Part shown: positions 21,238 to 32,379 of the stretch, piece after piece
Layout: each line of letters opens with the position of its first letter
Position numbering within the stretch: position 1 is the first letter of the stretch
Source: Mimachlamys varia
Lineage: Eukaryota; Mollusca; Bivalvia; Pectinida; Pectinidae
Direction of reading: 5' to 3'
NCBI GenBank assembly: GCA_947623455.1
Contig: OX392529.1
Coordinates: 51,355,186 to 51,419,185, forward strand
Length of the DNA: 64,000 bases
Notes under the pieces: generated by a model
What the model was told of the DNA's origin: nothing
What the model saw: the letters and a program-made list of their open reading frames with translations, nothing else
The model's database searches: none
Made by a program: the position numbers and the translations under genes

Positions 21238-22255
21238 AAGGACTCACACAATTGACTATATGTTATTACTAAGCTTTTGAGCTAATTACTTTAAATTTGT
21301 AGTTCAACACTTTTGACAACTGCCTAGATTCACAGATACATACATGACAAAGGCTTCAAAGGGCATTTTATGAGGAGATTGCTTGCAATTTAGCTTGCTA
21401 AATCCGTCTGCTTCGGAGAACCCGGAAAGGACTATGTATGGTTTTGCCTGTTTTTGGCCCCCAAATCCATCAAATTTTAAATTTCATTATTGAACACTCA
21501 AATATTATTATTTCAAATATAGATTACATCCCTCATGCAATTTTAATAATATTTATTTGTTATTTGTGCTATGGTTGCCATTGTGACCATCCGAAATATG
21601 CATAAATTATGCAAATGTAAATATTTGGTCTATTTTGGTAAATTGTTACATAGATTTTCACACAGCAACCATAGAGCGCATTCTTGAACAAAGTTTATAT
21701 TTCTCCTAAAGATGTTGTATAAGTGCCCACATATTCTCATTTGATATTAAGTTTGTTCAAGAATGCGCTTAATAGTTTCTAATAGAAAAACTATCCAAAA
21801 AGTGGCCAAAATTGACTAAATGGTCAAATTTCCCTTTTATGCATATTTGAGGTGGTTTCCATGACAACCAGAGTTGAAACAACAAATAATTATTGTTTCA
21901 GTTTTATCAGGGATGTACTCCATATTTGAAATACATTAATTTTGAGAGTTCAATAATCTGCTGCAAAAAGGCCCAAACCATATATAGTCCTTTACGTGTC
22001 AAACCAGTGAAATGGGACTGGAACACCCTCTGACTTTTGACCCCATATCAATCCGCCATCACATATCAAAATATACCAAAAGTATACATTTTTGTAAAGC
22101 TAAATATCTATAGGTTTCATGCAATGCAGAATAGGTCAACAATTACCTATCTAATTTACTCAGAATCACTGTACTTATAGCCGGAACAAATTTTCAGTAG
22201 GGACTACAAACATATGAAACACTTCATGATAGGCTGATTTAGTTGTGTGAGTCCT
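21238..22255. mobile_element. MITE family K, copy 2, split by a nested MITE E
   Basis: Left half 21238-21425 begins AAGGACTCACACAATTGAC. Right half 21994-22255 ends TTAGTTGTGTGAGTCCT. The halves together (about 450 bp) are the reverse complement of copy 1 (12954-13414). Confidence 0.85.
21426..21993. mobile_element. MITE family E, fold-back element with ~180-bp imperfect arms
   Basis: Starts AAAGGACTATGTATGGTTTT and ends AAACCATATATAGTCCTTT. Subterminal words match in inverted order for about 180 bp (TATTTCAAATAT, TACATCCCT, TTATTTGTT, AAATATGCATAAA). The centre has another perfect 18-bp inverted repeat, AGCGCATTCTTGAACAAA (21675-21692) and TTTGTTCAAGAATGCGCT (21752-21769). The uninterrupted copy of the host element (13225 region) gives the empty site CCGGAAATTTAC, which fits insertion without an obvious target duplication. 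Superfamily unclear. Confidence 0.8.
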
Positions 22256-22379
22256 GATAAGTCTATATAGATACAGATTGATCTCTATGCTGAAACCTAC
22301 CGGTACTTATATACACATCATCATTGAATAACATTACCAGTATAAATTCACATTCATGGTTTAACATTATCAATCTGTA

Positions 22380-22640
22380 ACAGCTTTCATTGATTGATTT
22401 CAGGCAGTTTAACTGTTGGTGATTATATAGAGCACACACATGTTACTCACCAGGGGGACAATAACATATCAGTGTGTAAGTGTCCAGGAGGTGGGAATTA
22501 GTATGTATTTTGTACCCTAGTGTCACTGCAAGGACAGTCACAGACATTATTTTTGACAGGAAACCTAGAAGGGAATCAAACCCGTGGATTCAGCATCCCT
22601 GAGTCCACCATGCTACCAATTCACCAAAAGTTACAAAGCT
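22380..22640 (-). mobile_element. tRNA-derived SINE family D (-)
   Basis: The minus strand has GGTGAATTGGTAGCATGGTG (A-box-like), then GGGTTTGATTCCCTTC (B box), CCCACCTCCTGGACACTTAC, TGTTATTGTCCCCCTGGTGA and a tail rich in ATCA words (GAAATCAATCAATGAAAG). A GTGAGT inside it (near 22445) mimics a splice donor but belongs to the SINE. Confidence 0.65.
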
Positions 22641-22737
22641 TGTTTGTGCTGAAAACCTCCCACAATTCCCCTTTTAGATGATTTTTTTCCTTGAACACCA
22701 CAATTAACCTCCTCACTGGTTGTCACAGCAGGGAAGG

Positions 22738-23150
22738 CCATCTGTATCTGTTTCTTTATTGTATACATTGTAGAATCCAATTCTGGCTTTTGTACAACAG
22801 GAAAGAGAAAGCCTTTTATTGGTGGTACTCTAGGAGGGCGCATTTGAATCCCTCCACTGTGCCTACTTGCACAATGTGATCCGGTTGGTGGTTCCAGTAG
22901 ATACACGTGTCGACAAAGAATGAATGTTTGTATTGGGGTGTCCTGCTTGTTGGTATGATTAGACCCTTATTACTGTTCTTGCACACGTGTTTGCCGACTA
23001 TGTTGGATGTTTGGTGATCGCTAAACATTCTTGGTTTTATCTGGCGCTTCCGTTTGGTGAATTTGCAGAGAGGTATGGGTGAGGAGGTAGTGATGGTACC
23101 AGTGATGGCCATTGACACCATTTGTGACAGGAAAGATTGTCGCAATTGTT
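22738..23150 (-). mobile_element. 5'-truncated LINE fragment: C-terminal end of ORF2 and 3'UTR
   Basis: The minus frame 23145-22816 is open and ends ...YKHSFFVDTCIYWNHQPDHI, VQVGTVEGFKCALLEYHQ and a stop. This matches the typical C-terminal pattern of many CR1/Jockey/RTE-type ORF2 proteins (a YxxSFF...WN.LP..IV...(T/S)xExFK...L motif; family knowledge). It is followed by about 75 bp and AATAAA (minus; plus TTTATT at 22755-22760), then a short AAACAGATACAG tail. No endonuclease or RT core precedes it, so it is a dead-on-arrival copy. The overlapping plus ORF 22691-22879 is a shadow. Confidence 0.6.
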
Positions 23151-23269
23151 TCCATTGGGAATTTGACCAGAAATCTACCTCAAACTTTGCTAATCTACAT
23201 ACCAGTTAGTGACACTCTACCGTTGAGATAAAAATGAATTTCCTTCAGGTAAAAAAACACCCGTTTTCG

Positions 23270-23645
23270 CAGCAACGAGGATATAAATTTGGGTTTATCT
23301 GTTTGTCACCCTTTCTGTCCGTGCAATAACGACAACTAATATTATCAAATTTTCTTGAAACTTGATTAAGTTTAAATGCCTAAAGGGTTCGGCCAAGTTC
23401 GATCGCTTTTGGTGGACGTTATTTGGCAGAGATAAGGCCCCTTGATTAATAAGAAATGTCATTTTACCTTGCAATATAGCCCCTTGATTAATGAAAAATT
23501 ATCTGTCCCTTATGCTCAATTACTCGCACAAATACTATCAAATCGTCTTCAAACTTAGTAACAGGATTTAATGCTTTAAGGGCTCAGCCAAGTCCAATCT
23601 TAGCTTTCGTAATGGCAGATGAGAAACATACGTCTGCATCTGAAA
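23270..23645. repeat. Dispersed repeat, two internal half-repeats
   Basis: Phrases recur twice: CTATCAAATCGTCTTCAAAC versus TATTATCAAATTTTCTTGAAACTT, GCCTAAAGGGTTCGGCCAAG versus GCTTTAAGGGCTCAGCCAAG, and CCCCTTGATTAATAAG versus CCCCTTGATTAATGAA. It is the same style as the GTCCGTCC repeats. No coding content. Confidence 0.55.
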
Positions 23646-23649
23646 CAAT

Positions 23650-24410
23650 TTTCTTGTTTTCTATAGGGCACCAGTGAGAACTTGCCTGTTTGGTATGGGT
23701 TTTTTTTTCTGACAGAATCAGATAGAGTTGAATTATGCAGGATATCATAATTGACAAATAAATGAAACAGTAGTTTTGGATATAAGTTACCCCTTTACAA
23801 AAGGGGGAGGGAGGGGAGTGGGTATCACATCGGAAACTTCAGCATTTCACTTCATGATCAACATGATAAAGATAAATGCCATGGGGATACATTTGTCTGA
23901 TAAACAGCTCATCAACATATACCTCAAATATTTTACTTCATCAAAAAGGTTAAGATCTAATTCAGATGACTTTCCTTTTTATCAGAAAATCTACAATTCA
24001 AAGGATTTTATCTCACCGAGATATCAGAGAGTTAATAAATATATTGATGCTAGATTTTTTCTGCACTTAAATCAACACAACCCTTTGTAAGTTAATAGAT
24101 TATAATTAAGTAGATTGGTTTTGCAAGCTGATAGACAAGCTAGCCTTATAAGGATATATAATGTTTATTATGTAAAGAGTGAGTGTTGCTTGTGACCAAC
24201 AACACTGATAATACATATGTACTTGAGATTGCTGTCAAACATTTGATCATAATATTTTCAAACTGAAATGGCTGTCAAAATTATGAATGCATGAATGACT
24301 TTTAGCCAAGGTAGAAGTCAAAGCTTATCTAATCACAACTTTTAATTTATGAACATTAACAAAAATCAGAAAATACCAAAGCGTCAACAAAACCATTATC
24401 CGAACTCAAA
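23650..24410. other. Non-coding stretch with one chance-length ORF
   Basis: A 104-codon plus ORF (23776-24090) ends next to CTTT|GTAAGT. Composition is not clearly protein-like and length is within chance for this base composition, so no gene is called. Confidence 0.35.
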
Positions 24411-24415
24411 ACCAA

Positions 24416-24670
24416 TTAAACTAGAAGCAAAATAGGAGCAAAGGAAAGATTGACATGGATACCCTCGTATAAGTTCAAGAAAATAAGACCAGGTGTTTCT
24501 GAAGAGTAAGTGTCTTCCGCTTCATCAACAACAGCCGCCATATAAATCTTGGTCACATCCAAGTAAGTATCAATCCTCAAAATGAGAACTGAATCATTAT
24601 TGTCAATCACAACAAGTAAACACACTAATATATAAGCAAACTCAAAAACGCCCATCTTCATATCACACAA
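24416..24670 (-). CDS. Low-confidence ORF with a signal-peptide-like N-terminus
   Basis: The minus ATG at 24670 (another Met follows closely) opens an 84-codon frame. The start MCDMKMGVFEFAYILVCLLV is followed by VIDNNDS, a plausible secretory leader with a hydrophobic core, then an Asp/Glu-containing mature-like stretch (DVTKIYMAAVVDEAEDTYSS). A possible donor ACGAGG|GTATCC occurs near 24467. It could be the first coding exon of a secreted-protein gene. No TATA box or family match seen, and chance is not excluded. Confidence 0.25.
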   Translation of the reverse strand: MCDMKMGVFEFAYILVCLLVVIDNNDSVLILRIDTYLDVTKIYMAAVVDEAEDTYSSETPGLIFLNLYEGIHVNLSFAPILLLV

Positions 24671-24679
24671 AGAAACCGA

Positions 24680-25225
24680 ATATTTCTCGATGAGATCAAG
24701 ATAGCAACCATAAAACTAGTTCTAATCAACCTGCATCTGATTAACTTATGAACACAACATTTTGTAGCTCAATCATGCAGCTGCAATTTCTTCTGTACAG
24801 TGACTCCTTTATAATTCAGCATTTAGGAATAGGAAATATTTTGCGATTTGTCATTTACTTAAATAAGTTTTTGAATTTCCTGATGTTATTATAAGAATAT
24901 GAAATCTTTGGGATAAAATGGAGCTTTTAAAAATTGTCTTTTATGAATATTTATAGATATTATTATCAAGTTGTGCATGCAAAACTATGCTAATGCTAGC
25001 TATTAAGCGCCATAGAAATAACCAGACATGTTATATAATGTATTTTCATGTATTTCATGTGTTTCTCTGTAAGGGGATTTATGTATATCTTCTTATACAT
25101 CTTCTCATTTGTTCTTCACGATGATTTTCATGAAATATCTAAGATGTTTAAGCTGAACAGTCTCGCAGTTTATACAGCATGATTTGAGTTATAATGTTCT
25201 CTCAATGCAGACAAAATTATATCCT
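24680..25225. other. Non-coding stretch, nothing recognised
   Basis: AT-rich, no supported feature. Confidence 0.45.
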
Positions 25226-25227
25226 TA

Positions 25228-25312
25228 ACTCATTCACCCCTGAAGACACATTTGAACTCTTCCAATGCAAAATTAGAACAGTCCATTGTGAAATTTCAGG
25301 GATGAATATGTT
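25228..25312. mobile_element. MITE family A, copy 4 (opposite orientation)
   Basis: Starts ACTCATTCACCCCTGAAGAC and ends AAATTTCAGGGATGAATATG. The interior is inverted relative to copies 1-3. The left flank reads CCTTAACTC, giving a TTAA or TA flank. Confidence 0.75.
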
Positions 25313-25539
25313 GAGACTATGGAATTGTATGGTCCACTGGTAAGCCATTTGTATTTTAGGAGATAGAAATGTTTCATTTTGTTTAATAGCTGTTTTATAC
25401 ATCAGACTGACCAACTCTGTGTAAAGTACTCCACCTCAGAATATAGAACCTGATAAAACTAGGTTGTTCTATGGCTATATAATTGATCTCCAATAGTTGT
25501 TTATCTCCAAAAAACCTGAGTAATAGTTTTAAAGGTTGA

Positions 25540-26310
25540 GCAAGAATATTATATATGGTGTCTCTAAAAATCCTGGGTTTGTTTAAAGGTCATTCTGCAT
25601 GTAGTTTTTCTCTGACAAACCTGGTTTATTCTTATGGTCAAGTTGAATAGTTTGTCTCTGACAAACCTGGAATGATCTTGAAATCAGGCTGGATATATTG
25701 TTTGTCTATCACAAACCTGGTTTGTTCTAAAGGTCAAGCTGGATACAGTTTGTCTCAGACAAACCTGGAATGATCTTGAAATCAGGCTGGATATATAGTT
25801 TGTCTCTGACAAACCTCAGCCAAGAGGGATGGTCTTGAAATCAAGCTGGACAGATAGTTTGTCTTCCACAACCCTTTGGTTGGCAAAAGTCCAACCTTGA
25901 ATTATATTCTCTAACAAACCTGGTTTGGTCTGAAGGTCAAGCTGGATAGAGTTTGTCTCTGACATAACTGTGTTGGTCATGAATATAAGCTGGATATATA
26001 GTTTGTCTCAGACAAACTTTAGTTGGTCTGAATTTCAAGCTGCATATCAGTTTGTTTCAAACATTAAACCTTAGGGTTAGTCTAAAGGTCAATTTGGATG
26101 TAGTTTGTCACTGACAATTAACCTGGGTTGGTTTTAAAAGTCAGACTGGATATAGATTGTCCCAGACAAACTTTGATTGGTTTTAATTTCAAGCTGGATA
26201 CCGTTTGTCTCTAACAAACCTTGAATGGTCTTGAAATCAGGCTGGATTTAGTGTGTCTCTGACAAACCTGTGTTAGTATCAAGGTTAAGCTGGATACATT
26301 TCATGATTGA
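25540..26310. repeat. Degenerate ~55-60-bp tandem repeat
   Basis: About 12-13 units share GTTTGTCTCTGACAAACCTG, then GGTCTTGAAATCAAGCTGGA and TATA. Units differ by many substitutions and indels, so this is an old array. GTTTGTC...GACAAAC within each unit is a small inverted repeat. Confidence 0.85.
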
Positions 26311-26357
26311 TAAACTGGGCTCATTGTTTCTTCTTTTAAACCTATGTACTGACTTAC

Positions 26358-26460
26358 CCTCAACATTAAGACGCTCCGTGGCCGACATGTTGAAGCGGGG
26401 CCTCTTGTGTTGTGTAAAGATTGGCACTCCTCCTCTGTTAGGTGATGTTAACTCCAAGCA
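26358..26460 (-). CDS. Internal or first coding exon of an unrecognised protein
   Basis: The minus strand ends in a consensus donor, GTTGAGG|GTAAGT (GT at 26357-26356), and may start after the acceptor TATACACCAG|TG (AG at 26462-26461), giving 103 bp. The frame reads CLELTSPNRGGVPIFTQHKR, then PRFNMSATERLNVE plus one base (phase 1 exit). Codon use is protein-like, and the basic, Pro-containing stretch followed by NMSATERLNVE looks like a disordered linker. The Met of NMSATER (CAACATGTCGG) could be a start codon of a first coding exon instead. I recognise no family. The overlapping plus ORF 26270-26497 is a shadow. Confidence 0.5.
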
Positions 26461-26464
26461 CTGG

Positions 26465-27980
26465 TGTATACACCAGCAATTATATAAGTTTTTCTAGATA
26501 TATTGTACCACTTAGTAATAAATATCAAAATATCCTGTAATCCTTAATGGTGTAGTTTAACACAAAATCACGAAAACTAGTAAACTTTTTGTTTATACTT
26601 TCAAATGCAATATACAGCTGGAATTCTCCCAAATAACACAAGCAGCCATTAATGGAACCGTTGTCGACAATTATGGGGATCACCAATGTTTTTTTTTTTT
26701 CGTCCGGAGTCCTGGTCAAGTTACAATACTGTAAAATGATTGGCCGATAGACAGAATCTCTCCTAACAAAATCCCAGGCTTGTATTCTGATTCGTTTTAT
26801 TTAGAATAAAATGGATTTCTGCCAATTTCCAGGAGCCCCAGATTGGCGACTGTGTCGAATCGGTTTTTCCACTTAATTGGAATTTTGTATGATTTGTTCC
26901 TCTTCTAAACACAAATTGAAAGCATCCATTTAATTTACAAGCCATTCATTCGTTTCTTGTCCCTTGTTTGATCCCTCTAGGGAGGTGTAGTTGGTGGTTG
27001 CGAAAATATCCTGGTAACTTTGTTAGGAAACGTATTCAGTTCCAACTCACACAGTGTGAGGCTGTTACATCGCACAATTGTTCCATTGTTACTTCCAAAT
27101 GACAATTTTTTTTTAATTCACACAACAAAATTATGTTTAGTATGGCAATGTGGTTCCTTTTCGTTTACCAATGTAATTCTTCCATACAAATCATTGATTC
27201 AATAATTATTTTTAAAAAAGCTTCGTTCCACATGAATATCGCTAAGACCATTAGGAAATGGTTTTCATGTGGGACGGCTGGTCGACCTGAGAGAAATGCC
27301 TAGTAGAATAGGTCACAAACACCTCAATTTCAACGACACCGAATTCCATTGGCATATTATTTTTGTATCGCAGTTGCGAATATTTGCTCTTTTACATACA
27401 ATATTTATGGAAATGTCAACGAAGTTGTCAGTCATGGTATGCCTTGATGGGAAACTTTCACTAGACACATAGGACCTTATATTTATTGTCATCTGACAGG
27501 AAATGCATGTTTTCATAGTTCCATTAGAACGATGGTTCACCGCCATACATAATCAATATTGACTTGCCTGTGTGGGTCACATGTGGTCCAGTAGAAATTT
27601 ATCCTTCTCACAGGTCCTACACACGAAAATACATCTTCCAGGGGTCCCCGGTAAGATGGAGACGTAAAATGACAGCGTTCTATTGAATTATTTTTACTGT
27701 GTTTTGATAATGCGCAACACAGTTTATTCCGTGATGATATTCAATGTGTTCAGGTCTAAGCATGCAGATACCTCGTCTAATTAGTGAAAATGTACCGGTA
27801 TGTACAGGTAATTGAAAAGTGCGACAACATTATCAGCATTTTGCATTGATTAACGACTTTAAATTTCATCACAAGCATTATTGATGTATAAAAACACATA
27901 GAGTTTCACACTTCCTGTCAATGAGAAGCTTATACATTTCCCACAACAATGCTCGTCCTGCTCACTGTCCTGTGAAGTTT
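26465..27980. other. Non-coding stretch, nothing supported
   Basis: Several 60-78-codon ORFs on both strands (around 26525, 26763, 27020, 27269-27546) lack splice boundaries and family resemblance. A T12 run lies near 26688. Confidence 0.4.
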
Positions 27981-27983
27981 CTT

Positions 27984-28060
27984 CATTGGCCGGTTCTGTA
28001 GCTCGGCACATTGCTGTGTTAGCATGTCAAGGTTATAGGTCCGATCCGTCACATGTTTAT
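27984..28060 (+). repeat. tRNA-like SINE head fragment
   Basis: GGTTCTGTAGCTCGGCACAT (A-box-like) and TATAGGTCCGATCCG (B-box-like) are spaced as in tRNA-derived heads, followed by TTATATTATATTATAAACAC. It lacks a recognisable body. Confidence 0.4.
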
Positions 28061-28064
28061 ATTA

Positions 28065-29220
28065 TATTATAAACACAACAGTACAGGATCATCCGGATCA
28101 AAAAAAGCCTTTGAGCACTTAAAGTATTACATGAATACTTGATGAACACGACAAGGATAAAAGTAGCGAACTAACAGGTATATATGCTTCGTTATCACAG
28201 GTGAGAGAAGTCAGCTTCAGCAGTAAATGTGTCACGTCTATTTTAGGAGACAGGTGTATTGGTATATAGCGTTATGTCAACTATTTCCGGTTGACTGATT
28301 TAACGAACATTTGATTAGCAGTCAGCCATGTCATTGAGTACATGTTGACATTGTTACACAGACACAGAATCCTGTTATATTTGTTGAAGTTCCATTGTTC
28401 TCCAAACAAACACTGTTATAGATTATTATTTTTGGATACAATACCAGTACAAACATACATATCTCCCATGCATTTAAATATTAAATGGCTCACACAAAGT
28501 TCACTTTGGTCCTCTGCAGGAGTCCAGCATATGCCAGATTGGATCATAACAGTTATCTATAAGCCTTGAAGCTCAAGGAACTTGACAAACATTTATTTCT
28601 GCAGTAAGGAATCTGGCTGTATCATTCACTGACTAGTCACTTCAAGGCTAAAACCCGGTCACAGATGGTTTGGTAGTTGTGTCACATGAAATATAAATAT
28701 ACAGAATGTAAAATACTTATCTTAATTAGCATCCCGACAGAAAATTTTTGGATTATATTTCAACACTGTTCACAGTTTCATGTACAATGTATATATGTAT
28801 GTGATATGCAGAACACGTGCAGGCCGACCAAAGGGGGGATCGTCAGAGGTGGGTTTTTTTTACAGATTTTCACTGAGGTTACTATGGGGGAATGTTCAGG
28901 GCTCTTTCATTGATCTGTGATGTTACATTGCTCCAGTGTCCACACCCGGGGAGTGTATACTACAACATTGCTGTATAGCTGAGAAAATCAGCTGCAGTAG
29001 CAGTATTTGCAGGCGGATGAATTGTTTACTAAAAAATCTTAAACTTTTTGTGGAAATGATCTGTAATGATATTCAAGAATTAGAATTCTTGAAAAGCATA
29101 TAGAAATGAAAAAAAAACTCTTTGAAAGTGCAAAAACTGAACTTTCTTCTGGAAATGATGTAATATATAGGTATAGAGATCTTAGTCAAATGAGTATAAA
29201 GAAACAGTCCTGAGTAAGCA
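28065..29220. other. Non-coding stretch, nothing recognised
   Basis: No splice-bounded frames or clear repeats. ORFs at 28342-28569 and 28677-28913 have no supporting signals. Confidence 0.4.
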
Positions 29221-29221
29221 C

Positions 29222-29890
29222 AAAAAGTGGTCTCTTAACTCAAGTGGTCTCTTAACACAGGTAGTCTCTTAATACAGGTAGTCTCTTAACACAGGTGGTC
29301 TCTTAATACAGGTGGTCTCTTAACACAGGTGGTCTCTTAATACAGGTAGTCTCTTAACACAGGTGGTCTCTTAATACAGGAGGTCTCTTAATACAGGTGG
29401 TCTCTTAACACAGGTAGTCTCTTAATACAGGTGGTCTCTTAATACAGGTGGTCTCTTAATACAGGTGGTCTCTTAATACAGGTAGTGTCTTAACACAGGT
29501 AGTCTCTTAACACAGGTGTTCTCTTACACAGGTGGTCTCGTAGCACAAGTGGTCTCTTAACACAAGTGGTCTCGTAGCACAAGTGGTCATTTAACACAAG
29601 TGGTCTCGTAGCACAAGTGGTCATTTAACACCATTGGTCATTAAACACAAGTGGTCTCTTAACACAAGTGGCCTTTTAACACAGGTGGCCTCTTAACACA
29701 AGTGGTCTCTTAGCACAAGTGGTCATTTAACACCATTGGTCATTAAACACAAGTGGTCTCTTAACACAAGTGGCCTCTTAACACAAGTGGCCTCTTAACA
29801 CAAGTGGTCTCTTAGCACAAGTGGTCTCTTAGCAAAAGTGGTCATTAAACACAAGTGGCCTCTTAATACAGGTTGTCTCTTGATACAAGT
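29222..29890. repeat. 17-bp minisatellite, about 38 units
   Basis: Unit GTCTCTTAAYACAGGTG, with a proximal TACAGGT subtype (to about 29520) and a distal CACAAGT subtype containing GTCATTTAACA and GTCTCGTAGCA variants. It resembles the transposon-end sequence at 2543-2575 (CTTAATACAGGTGGTCATTA), which may be the seed. The minus ORF at 29795-30016 is partly this array. Confidence 0.95.
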
Positions 29891-29894
29891 GGTC

Positions 29895-31085
29895 TCAGTC
29901 AATTTCATCTGAGATGTATGAACTAGTCTTAAGAATTTTTTTAGTTTAGAGAGCCTTTGACAAACTAAAACAAAACTTTTGTGACAAATTTCATAAATCT
30001 CATGGAATAGAATCAAATTAAGAATATCCTTTTAATGATATTATCAAAATTTGTGGCATTCATTCATGAAAAAACGACAAATTTTCATACAACATTGATC
30101 TATAAACTGCACTGCTTTGACTCCAGGATGGAACTCAATGACTGTGTAATTGTCTTAAAGGCATGATGTCACATTAGAACAATGGAGACTATAAGTCTAC
30201 AACCAATCACACAGCTGATATGTCATGCGTAAAAATACGACATTGGACATTGGTATATTCACTGCACCACATGACAATCACATGATAAACATTATACTCT
30301 AAATCATTCATACTACTAGCTAAGTCTATTTCCACCGAAACCTGTATATGATACCTGTATGTGAAACCAGCAGAAGAATATTAATGAGGGCTGCTAGCAC
30401 TGTTATTGTTTTGCCTGGTCTGCCGTACCACGGAGTCTGTGATAATGGACTTATCTGATCCTAATGTTATTGTTTTCTACTGTACGTAACAAAAAGGATA
30501 CTTACAAAAAATAACGAGGAACTTTTGTTTTAATATGACAAAAACAAAGCCTAAAAAGAGTGTAGCTTTATAGTTAATCTCTGATATTTACTGGGAATCA
30601 TTCATGTACTGGTTCAGAAAGAGATAAAATTTCCATAATTCAAAGTCGACAAGTCGAGAAAAAAACAGTTTCTGAAGCATCGACAGAGATATATGGAACA
30701 TACATCAGCAGAAAGATATTCCTGTTATTTTCAACATTCCGGAAATCACCGATGAAGGCCGAGTGTGACGATGAAGACAGAGTGTGATGTAACCTAATTA
30801 TGTGACGTAACATAATTGTGGGATATGTTACCGGTTTCCCCACTGGAGGACTACTTCCAAATAAAAAAATCAAAGGCATAGAGGGAAGCAAAAAGGGAAA
30901 CAACTCTGTTTACACACTCATTCAATAGCTTTGCCCAGGCATCTTTGGCGCCCAAGAGCTGCAATCTTATTATCTAATATGCCATTCTAAGGGCTATTGA
31001 TATCTACATCCATCTTAAGTCATTATTATGTTGGTGTTATAAACTGTATGTTCCGTATTCTCCGTAATTACTGCCCCTCCCCCTA
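29895..31085. other. Non-coding stretch, nothing recognised
   Basis: AT-rich, with a GTGTGACG/GTGTGATGTAAC micro-duplication near 30762-30800. A poly-C run lies at 31091-31109. Confidence 0.45.
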
Positions 31086-31090
31086 TAAGT

Positions 31091-31110
31091 ACCCCCCCCC
31101 CCCCCCCCCT
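31091..31110. repeat. Poly-C tract
   Basis: About 19 consecutive C following AAGTA. Confidence 0.85.
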
Positions 31111-31524
31111 GACCTCTGTGGAGGGTTTGAAATTACATAAGCACCCCTACAAATAGCAACACAACTAAATTATTCTATATATATACTAGTACGGTTAACC
31201 TCCCTGTGCGCATGTTTACAAGACAAAAACAACAAATATCTCAAAAATGATAAGGTGATTATTAACGAGAAAATATAAAATGATTAGGTCATCAATCACA
31301 CCTAGGGCAGGATTCATTGTGTCAATAAAAAATATATGACCCTCAAATATTTTCTTTCATTGTACCTGCAGTCTTCACATTTGAAAGTATAGTACTTGTT
31401 GTATCTGTTTGATCATAATTATATACAAGAAAACTTGTTCTAAATGAAATTCAAACATCAAAAGAATACCTGCTGTCTGTGATTTAATAATCAATTTATA
31501 CAAAAATATAAACTTTCTTTATTT

Positions 31525-31750
31525 TACAACAATTATGAAACAAGTTATCCAACTTATATTAATCACTCTTGTTGGCTTGGATATTAGCGTGCAAGGGGTC
31601 TTATTGTGGGAGGAAACTGGAGTACCCGCAGAAAATCCACGTTGTCAGTTAGGTGACCCCATACCTTTTCACGTCCGGTCGGGGAATCAAACCCCGGCCA
31701 CCTTGGTGAAAGACATAAGTGCGTTATCCACTGCACCACTTTACCACCCA
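31525..31750 (-). mobile_element. tRNA-derived SINE family B, copy 3 (-), best preserved
   Basis: The minus strand begins GTGGTAAAGTGGTGCAGTGG + ATAACGC (A box), then TTTCACCAAGGTGGCC, the B box GGGGTTTGATTCCCC, CGACCGGACGTGAAAAGG, GTACTCCAGTTTCCTCCCAC and CCAACAAGAGTGATTAATAT. The tail is TTGTTTCATAATTGTTGTAA + AATAAAG. The plus ORF 31535-31852 is an artefact of this SINE. Confidence 0.85.
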
Positions 31751-31754
31751 ATCA

Positions 31755-32370
31755 ATTTATATCAACAAAGTTACAAAATATGCTGTGAAAATCCTTGTTT
31801 GCTTTACTCGATCATTGAACCCAGATGTAAAACATTCATATCCTTTCAATAGGTTGGAATAGCTCATCATTTCAGGGGTAGTTATTAAAATCAGTTAAAA
31901 TAGTTGGAGTCCTAATTGTGGTACTTAGGGGACACAACTTCTCAGTTGTTTTGGGGTTTACTAATATTAAGTGTATGTTCTTCAATGTGAGAGAGAAATA
32001 ATGGAGATGGCATGGGTGCACATTCACTAGTACAGTAAATTGTAAGTCTGTGCTTTTAAATCTATGACTTCTGAAGTGAGAATTTAGCTGTCAGTGTTTG
32101 TGTGAATTGCATGGGCTTCCGTGCCCGTGTCTCTTCCATCATTTGTGATATCTATTTTTAAACTGTCACTCCTTGCTGAATCCGCCAAACACCATGCTTT
32201 AATGACAAGTGCCACAGGGAATCCTGTAACGAGAAATGGGAAATCACAACATTCTCGCATGTTGTATGGGTTTAATGAAACTGCACTTGTAGCAATGTTA
32301 CTCATCAGCTATAAAGTCTAAACTGCAAAGGAATCCCTAGAAATCTTTGGTATATATGAAAATGGTTTTC
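31755..32370. other. Non-coding stretch, nothing recognised
   Basis: No supported feature; ORFs on both strands at 32084-32321 lack splice context. Confidence 0.45.
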
Positions 32371-32379
32371 TGATTCTGG

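Noticed and set aside
22449..22540. Apparent minus exon with acceptor CCTTGCAG and donor CCTG|GTGAGT
   Set aside because: The sequence lies inside SINE family D, whose tRNA-like head and ATCA tail flank it.
23776..24090. 104-codon plus ORF ending next to GTAAGT
   Set aside because: Length expected by chance in 64 kb of AT-rich DNA; no recognisable motif or acceptor.
31535..31852. 105-codon plus ORF
   Set aside because: Reads through SINE family B on its antisense strand.
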